From positions 1 to 19,979 of the forward strand of contig JACQTG010000248.1 of NCBI GenBank assembly GCA_016210895.1: a stretch of 19,979 nt of DNA, in the 5' to 3' direction. The notes below the pieces were generated by a model, which was not told where the DNA came from, did not search any database, and worked only from the letters and a program-made list of their open reading frames with translations. This document shows, piece by piece, positions 15,117-19,979 of this stretch (position 1 is its first letter; each line of letters begins with the position of its first letter). The position numbers and the translations under genes were made by a program. The stretch comes from Acidobacteriota bacterium. GTDB lineage: Bacteria > Acidobacteriota > Terriglobia > Acidoferrales > 2-02-FULL-67-57.

Positions 15117-17795
15117 ATGCGTCTCCCTCCGGCCTCCCGAGCATTCTTGCTGGCCTCGCTGCTGATAGCCGCCCCGGCCGCGGCCGTTGGACCCGACGAC
15201 AGGCCGCCCCTGCGGCCCCGGCTCATTGAAATCAAGGTAGACGGGTTGAGCCCGCTGCTCGTGGACGCGCTGATGAACCCGAACGACCCGGAGAAGCTCG
15301 GGCGCTTGCCCGACCCGGAGGGCTTGCGCCGCGCCATCGCTCTCTTCCGCCAGCAGACGGGCCAGCAAGACCTGCTCCCGAACCTGCGGCGCTACTTCTA
15401 CGAGCAGGGCGTACGGGCGGAGAACATGTTCTCGGCCACGGTGACGCTGTCGTCGGTGGCCTGGTCGGTGATTGACACCGGGCAGCCGAGCGTGGTCAAG
15501 CGCCATATGAGTTTCAGCCGGCAGACCGGCTACCTACGGTCCCATCTTGATGCTTTCCGCGACCTGTGGGACATCACCACCCGGCGCGGCCGCAAGACCA
15601 ACGCCTTGTGGGAGCTCGACCAAGCCGGCCTCAGCCTCTTCGCCGACGCCTTCCATCCCCTCCGCCGCTACGAAACCCCGCAAATCTACTACCGCCTCAC
15701 ACCCCGCGACTACCTGGCGGGGCTGGCCCACGCCTACTTCCTGGCCGGAGAAAAACTCTCCGACCCCTGGGCCATCCTTCGCCGCTACCTCTCCCGCCGC
15801 GTGGAAGGCATGGACTACCCCGACTTCAACGAAGACTACATCGCCAACCACATCGCCGAGAAGATCCTCGAGCCGGACTTCCTGAGCGGAGAGCGGTACG
15901 ACTACCTCAGCCTGTTTTTCTCCATCGACCACCAGCAGCATGTTGACCCGAACCCCGAGAACCTCGTCCATCGCTTGGTGCGCCTGGACCGGCGCATCGG
16001 GCGGATTCTCGCCGCCGTGGAGCGCAGCCAGCGCCACGACCAAACCCTGGTGGCGCTGGTGTCCGACCACGGCTCCGAGTACGAGCCCGGGGCCATCAAC
16101 CTGGCCTGGCCGATCACCCGGATGTTTCGGACGCGCCTCTTCGGCGGACACACCGTAGCCACGGTGATGACCGAGGACGCCGGCCGCGCCCTCTCCACCC
16201 CCATCCCCGGGGTGGACTTCCCCCGCGTCTACGAGAGCCCCTTCTCTCCCTACGGCAAGGGCGCGGGGCCGCTCGGTGAGGACGACTACACCACCGCCTT
16301 CATTGACAACTTCGGGAACGCTCGGGCAGAAGTCCACCTGCGCAACAACGACCTGAACCGCCTGCACCTGCTTCTCCTGGCGCGCTCGCGGAAGCTCGAC
16401 GAGCCCGGCCGCGCCCGGCTGCTCGCTCTCCTGCAGGCTACCCTCGCCGACATCCGGGGCTGGCTCGAGCCGGAGCTCGCCGACTACCAAGCCTACTTCC
16501 ACGGCGTGCGCGCCTGGCTGCCCGCGCTCAAGTCCCGCCGCGACCCCTACTGGCGTGATGCGGCTGTCCGCCTCGAAGAGGAAAACAAGCTCGACGCCGC
16601 CCAGTTGCGCGTGCTGGCGCGCTTGGCGGAGCTGTGCCGGGCGGACAACCCGCTCGCCTGGCTCGAAGAGCGCAGCCTCGACCTTCTCCACATCATTCCC
16701 CGGAAATACTTCGGCCCCCGCAACTCCATCTACCAGCTCACCCACTACACCCTCGGGCTGGACGAGAACCTCAACTGGGTCGAAACCACCCTGGACCCGC
16801 GCGGCCGCCGCGTGCCGATGGATTATTTCTCTCTCCTCGCGGGCTACCGGGTGCCGAACCCGCCCGCCAGCCAAGAACCCAACCCGAACGACTTGATCGT
16901 CAGCGCCCTGCCGGTCGGGCCGCTGCGCTCGGTCCTGGTGGAACGGGGCTGGCTCGACCCGACGGTTGCCCTGCGCCAAGTCACCTGGATCGTCTCCACC
17001 GCCGAGAATAACCTGCACAAGGGCGACCAAGCGCTGCTGCTGGAGGCCACCGACGGCCGGCTGCGCTACCTCCCGGTCCGGCACCTGAGGGAAGAGGCTG
17101 ACGGGCGCTTTGCTTTTGAGCCGCCGAACGAGCTCGACCCCCTGGGCCTGCTCTATGACCCCGAATTCCACGCCGAGAGCGGTGAGCCCGCTTTTCTATG
17201 GCTGGAAGGGTTCCACACCCCGGGCGAGTGGCTCCGCGCCGCCTGCAACAGTCACTACAGCATCGCCCCCGTGATCATCGCCGACATCGCCGGCCTGCAC
17301 AGCGACGCCTTCGTGGACAACCCCGACTTCCAGCAGACGCTCACCGGCTTCCCCTCGGAAGAGGCAAAGCAGCGCTACCTGCGGGGTCTGCGGCGGAAGT
17401 ACACCGCCCAGCGGCCCGACTTCCTGCTGTGGAGCAGCTACCTGTGGAACTACTCTTCAAAGAGCCACACCTCCGGCGGCAGCCACGGCGGGCTGACACC
17501 CCAGGTGACCCGGACCACGTTTATGCTCTGGGGCGGGCCCCAGTTCCATTTGCCCACCGGCGCCGTGGTCGAAGAGCCCGCCACCACGCTCGACATCGTC
17601 CCCACCCTGGCCCGCCTGCTCGGGATGCTCGCCGACGATGGCCGCGCCATCCGCCAGGCCGGGGCCGTGCGCGAACGGCCCTTGTTCCCCTATCCCGGCC
17701 AGCTCCTTCCCCTCGACTACCGCTTTGCCGGCCGGCCCCCTCCGAGCTCGCCCGGGACCGCGCCAACCGCCGGCGCATCCGCCAAGAGCGATTGA
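15117..17795 (+). CDS. Secreted alkaline-phosphatase-superfamily protein with a large internal insertion
   Basis: This encodes 892 residues. A signal peptide spans ~1-24 (FLLASLLIAAPAAA). The AlkP-superfamily core is recognisable: Asp42 in IEIKVDGLSP, a Thr/Ser-rich segment ~106-113 before SVIDTGQPS where the nucleophile is expected (exact residue uncertain), Asp271 and His275 in SIDHQQHVDP, Asp317-His318 in LVSDHGSEY, and His790 in SGGSHGGLTPQ. These fit the metal ligands of phosphodiesterase/nucleotide-pyrophosphatase-type members. The segment between Asp317-His318 and His790 is about 470 residues, far more than the tens to hundred or so usual in the family, so this looks like a core with an inserted domain. 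The likely activity is phosphate-ester or phosphodiester hydrolysis, or phospho-group transfer, in the periplasm; the substrate is unknown. It is coupled to the unknown secreted protein upstream and followed by a flippase. Confidence 0.82.
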   Translation: MRLPPASRAFLLASLLIAAPAAAVGPDDRPPLRPRLIEIKVDGLSPLLVDALMNPNDPEKLGRLPDPEGLRRAIALFRQQTGQQDLLPNLRRYFYEQGVRAENMFSATVTLSSVAWSVIDTGQPSVVKRHMSFSRQTGYLRSHLDAFRDLWDITTRRGRKTNALWELDQAGLSLFADAFHPLRRYETPQIYYRLTPRDYLAGLAHAYFLAGEKLSDPWAILRRYLSRRVEGMDYPDFNEDYIANHIAEKILEPDFLSGERYDYLSLFFSIDHQQHVDPNPENLVHRLVRLDRRIGRILAAVERSQRHDQTLVALVSDHGSEYEPGAINLAWPITRMFRTRLFGGHTVATVMTEDAGRALSTPIPGVDFPRVYESPFSPYGKGAGPLGEDDYTTAFIDNFGNARAEVHLRNNDLNRLHLLLLARSRKLDEPGRARLLALLQATLADIRGWLEPELADYQAYFHGVRAWLPALKSRRDPYWRDAAVRLEEENKLDAAQLRVLARLAELCRADNPLAWLEERSLDLLHIIPRKYFGPRNSIYQLTHYTLGLDENLNWVETTLDPRGRRVPMDYFSLLAGYRVPNPPASQEPNPNDLIVSALPVGPLRSVLVERGWLDPTVALRQVTWIVSTAENNLHKGDQALLLEATDGRLRYLPVRHLREEADGRFAFEPPNELDPLGLLYDPEFHAESGEPAFLWLEGFHTPGEWLRAACNSHYSIAPVIIADIAGLHSDAFVDNPDFQQTLTGFPSEEAKQRYLRGLRRKYTAQRPDFLLWSSYLWNYSSKSHTSGGSHGGLTPQVTRTTFMLWGGPQFHLPTGAVVEEPATTLDIVPTLARLLGMLADDGRAIRQAGAVRERPLFPYPGQLLPLDYRFAGRPPPSSPGTAPTAGASAKSD

Positions 17796-17883
17796 GGCGA
17801 GATTCCGGTTTTTCCCTGCCAGAAACTGGACTAGTCTAGGCTGTTTGTCCGCCCGCTTCTGAAGGAGGGTGAGCAGCAGCCCG

Positions 17884-18858
17884 ATGCGCAAGATCGAGTG
17901 GATACTCCTGCTCCTCGGCCTGGCCCTGTTCGTGGTTCTGCTCGACCGCGTGGGCTGGGGGGAAATCCTCCGCCAGTTCCAGCAGCTGAGCTGGGTTTTT
18001 CTTATTGTGCTGTTGGTGTCCGCGTGCCGCTACTTGGCCCGCACCGCCGCCTGGCACCGGGCCTTTGCCGGGCGAACCGACACGCCCTCCTACGCCCAAC
18101 TCTTCCAGGTGCGCCTGGCCGGGGAATCGCTCAATTACTTGACGGTGGCCGGGCCGCTGCTCGGCGAGCCCACCAAAGCCGCGCTGCTGCGCGAGCGGCT
18201 GCCGCTCGCGATCGGCCTGGGCCACACCTTGATAGAAGCCGGCATCTACGGCCTCACCTCCGCCCTGGTGATCGTGACCGGCTTGCCTCTCATGCTGTTG
18301 CAGGTCACGCTGGACGCACATATGCAGCGCGCCGGGTGGCTGGTGGTGGGGCTGATGGCGGGTATCCTGCTGGTGTCCTGGCTGCTGCTGCGCCGACAGG
18401 TACGTTTCCTTTCGGCGGCTCTCGGCTGGCTGAACCGCGGGCAAATGAGGCGCTGGCTCGAACCCCGCCGCAGTTACCTGGCCGAGCTCGAGGAGCGGCT
18501 GTTGCGGTTCTACGCCGAGCACGCCGGGGACTTCCGCGCTGCCTTCTTGTGGGACTGCGGGGCCCAAGTCTTCGCCATGCTCGAGACCTACGTCATCCTC
18601 GCCGCCCTGGGCCTGCGGGTGGGCTGGTTGGACCTGCTCATCCTCGAAGCCCTGACCAAGGTCATCAAGGCCATGTTCTTCTTCGTGCCCGGGCGGGTGG
18701 GGACGGACGAAGGTGGGATTGCCGTGGTCTTTGAACTCCTGGGCTTCGGGCTGGCACGGGGAATCGGCCTAGCCCTGGTGCGGCGGTTGCGGGCGCTGGT
18801 GTGGTCGGCGGCCGGCCTGGTGTTTCTCTCCCGCTACGCCCTGCGCCGTCCGGCCTAG
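17884..18858 (+). CDS. LPG-synthase-type integral membrane protein (flippase-like)
   Basis: This encodes 325 residues. The ATG at 17884 is preferred; AAGGAGG (17862-17868) touches a GTG at 17869, which is too close to serve, and lies 15 nt before the ATG, a little long. About eight membrane segments are visible, the first at ~5-21 (WILLLLGLALFVVLL) and ~36-52. Family signatures are the GESLNYLTVAGPLLGEPTKAALL block and, near the C-terminus, ALTKVIKAMFFFVPGRVGTDEGG, which matches the 'FVPGGxGxxEG' motif of the lysylphosphatidylglycerol-synthetase transmembrane (UPF0104/TIGR00374) family. Members move lipids or lipid-linked intermediates across the inner membrane, and similar proteins occur beside glycan and hopanoid genes. 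There is no aminoacyl-transferase domain, so lysyl-PG synthesis is not expected. A role in exporting a precursor made by the neighbouring cytidylyltransferase-type enzymes is an inference. Confidence 0.82.
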   Translation: MRKIEWILLLLGLALFVVLLDRVGWGEILRQFQQLSWVFLIVLLVSACRYLARTAAWHRAFAGRTDTPSYAQLFQVRLAGESLNYLTVAGPLLGEPTKAALLRERLPLAIGLGHTLIEAGIYGLTSALVIVTGLPLMLLQVTLDAHMQRAGWLVVGLMAGILLVSWLLLRRQVRFLSAALGWLNRGQMRRWLEPRRSYLAELEERLLRFYAEHAGDFRAAFLWDCGAQVFAMLETYVILAALGLRVGWLDLLILEALTKVIKAMFFFVPGRVGTDEGGIAVVFELLGFGLARGIGLALVRRLRALVWSAAGLVFLSRYALRRPA

Positions 18859-18870
18859 CCTCGGACGGTG

Positions 18871-18876
18871 TATAAT
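18871..18876 (+). promoter_or_regulatory. TATAAT box almost at the start of the CDP-glycerol transferase gene
   Basis: A perfect TATAAT ends 12 nt before the ATG at 18889, after TG; no good -35 is visible 16-18 nt upstream. Initiation ~7 nt downstream would leave a leader of about 5 nt, and no Shine-Dalgarno sequence precedes the ATG. This fits a leaderless or near-leaderless transcript, or coincidence. Confidence 0.4.
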
Positions 18877-18888
18877 GGGCCGGTTCGT

Positions 18889-19968
18889 ATGAGCGAGAAC
18901 GGGAATAAAAGGATCCTCTTCCACGCGGCCTTGCCGCACCACTTCGTCTTCTTCCAGCCCGTGTACGAGCGGCTGGCCGCCGATGAGCGGCTCGACTGGT
19001 TCTGGTCGGCAAACTTCTTGGGGTGGCAGCTGAAGCGCCATCTTCTCGATTTGTTTCCCGTCAAAGGGAAGAAGGTGAGCTCACTGGGAGCGACCCCGCG
19101 CAGCTACGACCTGCTGCTCTCCCCTATTTATCTCAAGTTCGACGTGGCCCCCCGAGCCCGGCGGCGCGTGCAGATTTTCCACGGGGTGGCCATCACCAAT
19201 TGCTTCCTCAAGCCCGCCATCCACGACTACGACCGCTTTTTCATGATCGGGCCGTACATGGTGAAGCGGTTCGTGGAGAAAGGGCTGCTGCGCGAGGACG
19301 ACCCGCGCATCGAGATGATTGGGATGCCGAAGCTCGACCGGCTGGTGAACGGCCACATCGACACCGCGGGCGTCAAGCAGGAGCTCGCCCTTGACCCCAC
19401 CCTACCCGTCGTGCTTTACGCCCCGAGCGGCACCTACTCCTCCATCGAGGGCGAAGGCGTGGACGTCATCGGCCGGCTGGGCCAGATGCCGGTGAACCTG
19501 CTCATCAAGCTGCACGACAAGAGCCGCGACTTCCGCCGCACCTTCGCCAACTGGCTGGGGCGCGTCAAGAAAGCAGCTGGCGGACAGGTGCGCGTCATCG
19601 AAGGCTTCGACATCGTTCCCTATCTGGCCATTGCCGACGTGCTCATCTCCGACTTCAGCTCCGCCGCCAACGAGTTCCTGCTCCGCGACCGCCCCATCAT
19701 CTTCCTCGACACCCCGGAGAAGTACGAGATCAACAAGGAGCGCTGGGATACGGAAGTCTGGGGGCAGAAGATCGGCGTCAAAGTGCGGACGGCGGAGGAG
19801 CTGGCCGCGGCCCTGGAAGACGCTCTGGCCCACCCCGAGCGGATGAGCGACATCCGCCGCCAGGCCGCTGCGGACATCTTTTATAAACCCGGCACCGCCA
19901 CCACGCGGGCCGTGGAAAAGATTTACGAGATACTGGAGCTTCCGCCGGCAGCGGTCTCCGCTGCCTGA
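18889..19968 (+). CDS. CDP-glycerol glycerophosphotransferase family protein (TagB/TagF-like)
   Basis: This encodes 359 residues, one catalytic domain without the N-terminal glycosyltransferase of TagF and close to TagB length. The ATG at 18889 is preferred over a GTG at 18868, which would sit on the TATAAT box. The hallmark motifs are present: IFHGVAITN (His98), GMPKLD (145-150), LYAPSGTYSS, LIKLHDKS (His209), and ADVLISDFSSAANEF (Asp255-Phe-Ser-Ser) followed by RPIIFLDTPEKYE. His98 and His209 correspond by motif to the two histidines required in S. epidermidis TagF. Family enzymes transfer glycerol-phosphate (or ribitol-phosphate in relatives) from CDP-polyol to a membrane-bound acceptor. 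The protein has no membrane segment and would be peripheral at the cytoplasmic face. With the cytidylyltransferase-type gene and flippase upstream it suggests a phosphopolyol-containing surface glycan; the donor may be another CDP-alcohol. The stop codon is 11 nt before the window end. Confidence 0.9.
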   Translation: MSENGNKRILFHAALPHHFVFFQPVYERLAADERLDWFWSANFLGWQLKRHLLDLFPVKGKKVSSLGATPRSYDLLLSPIYLKFDVAPRARRRVQIFHGVAITNCFLKPAIHDYDRFFMIGPYMVKRFVEKGLLREDDPRIEMIGMPKLDRLVNGHIDTAGVKQELALDPTLPVVLYAPSGTYSSIEGEGVDVIGRLGQMPVNLLIKLHDKSRDFRRTFANWLGRVKKAAGGQVRVIEGFDIVPYLAIADVLISDFSSAANEFLLRDRPIIFLDTPEKYEINKERWDTEVWGQKIGVKVRTAEELAAALEDALAHPERMSDIRRQAAADIFYKPGTATTRAVEKIYEILELPPAAVSAA

Positions 19969-19979
19969 GTCTTTCTGGC

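Noticed and set aside
15534..17171. 545-codon open frame on the minus strand inside the AlkP-type gene
   Set aside because: Low-complexity Val/Gly/Glu-rich translation, no domain or ribosome site, and fully antisense to a gene with clear motifs; an effect of high GC with few stops.
1..19979. CRISPR array, tRNA, rRNA, integrase or insertion sequence
   Set aside because: Read through on both strands; no regularly spaced repeats, no RNA-gene signature and no transposase-like protein were seen.

Overview
The window looks like chromosomal DNA of an acidobacterium, probably a metagenome-derived member of Acidobacteriota. This is an inference from gene content: a TonB-dependent receptor, a secreted TPR plus PD40-propeller protein, a MauG-type dihaem peroxidase and several TTG/ATGA-type starts. 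No rRNA or marker gene is present to confirm it. The flanks (about 1-2.5 kb and 12-20 kb) are very GC-rich, with hand-counted lines at 67-77%. The central block (about 2.6-11.9 kb) is visibly lower, about 50-63%.

Left flank, plus strand: the C-terminal part of a TonB-dependent outer-membrane receptor (1-1746) is followed by a small secreted protein with LolA/RseB-like character (1770-2540). A hairpin at 2561-2586 separates these from the convergent central block.

Central block, minus strand, in transcription order from 11563 down to 2644. It opens with a membrane sensor histidine kinase with a TPR-like periplasmic region. Next is a receiver-SpoIIE/PP2C phosphatase that overlaps the kinase by ATGA. 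Then comes an OmpR-type response regulator interrupted by one in-frame TAA. After that is a 1294-residue secreted protein with an N-terminal TPR and two tandem copies of a PD40 propeller. The block ends with a dihaem cytochrome c peroxidase/MauG protein that starts at a TTG. The kinase has a TATAAT box just upstream. Genes 1-3 are tightly packed, there is a 114-nt gap before the PD40 gene, and the peroxidase follows within 13 nt. The block reads as a signalling module joined to envelope proteins.

Right flank, plus strand, 11974 to the end: a sugar-phosphate/phosphocholine-type nucleotidyltransferase, a secreted 768-residue protein I cannot assign, a secreted 892-residue alkaline-phosphatase-superfamily protein with an unusually large insertion, an LPG-synthase-type membrane flippase, and a CDP-glycerol glycerophosphotransferase (TagB/TagF-like). 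Together they suggest synthesis, export and trimming of a phosphodiester-linked surface polymer or decoration. That is unusual in a presumably Gram-negative organism and is the best candidate for an undescribed system here. The two large secreted proteins are 4 nt apart and look translationally coupled. The last gene carries its own TATAAT box so close to the ATG that its transcript may be leaderless or nearly so.

I found no tRNA, rRNA, CRISPR array, integrase or transposase.
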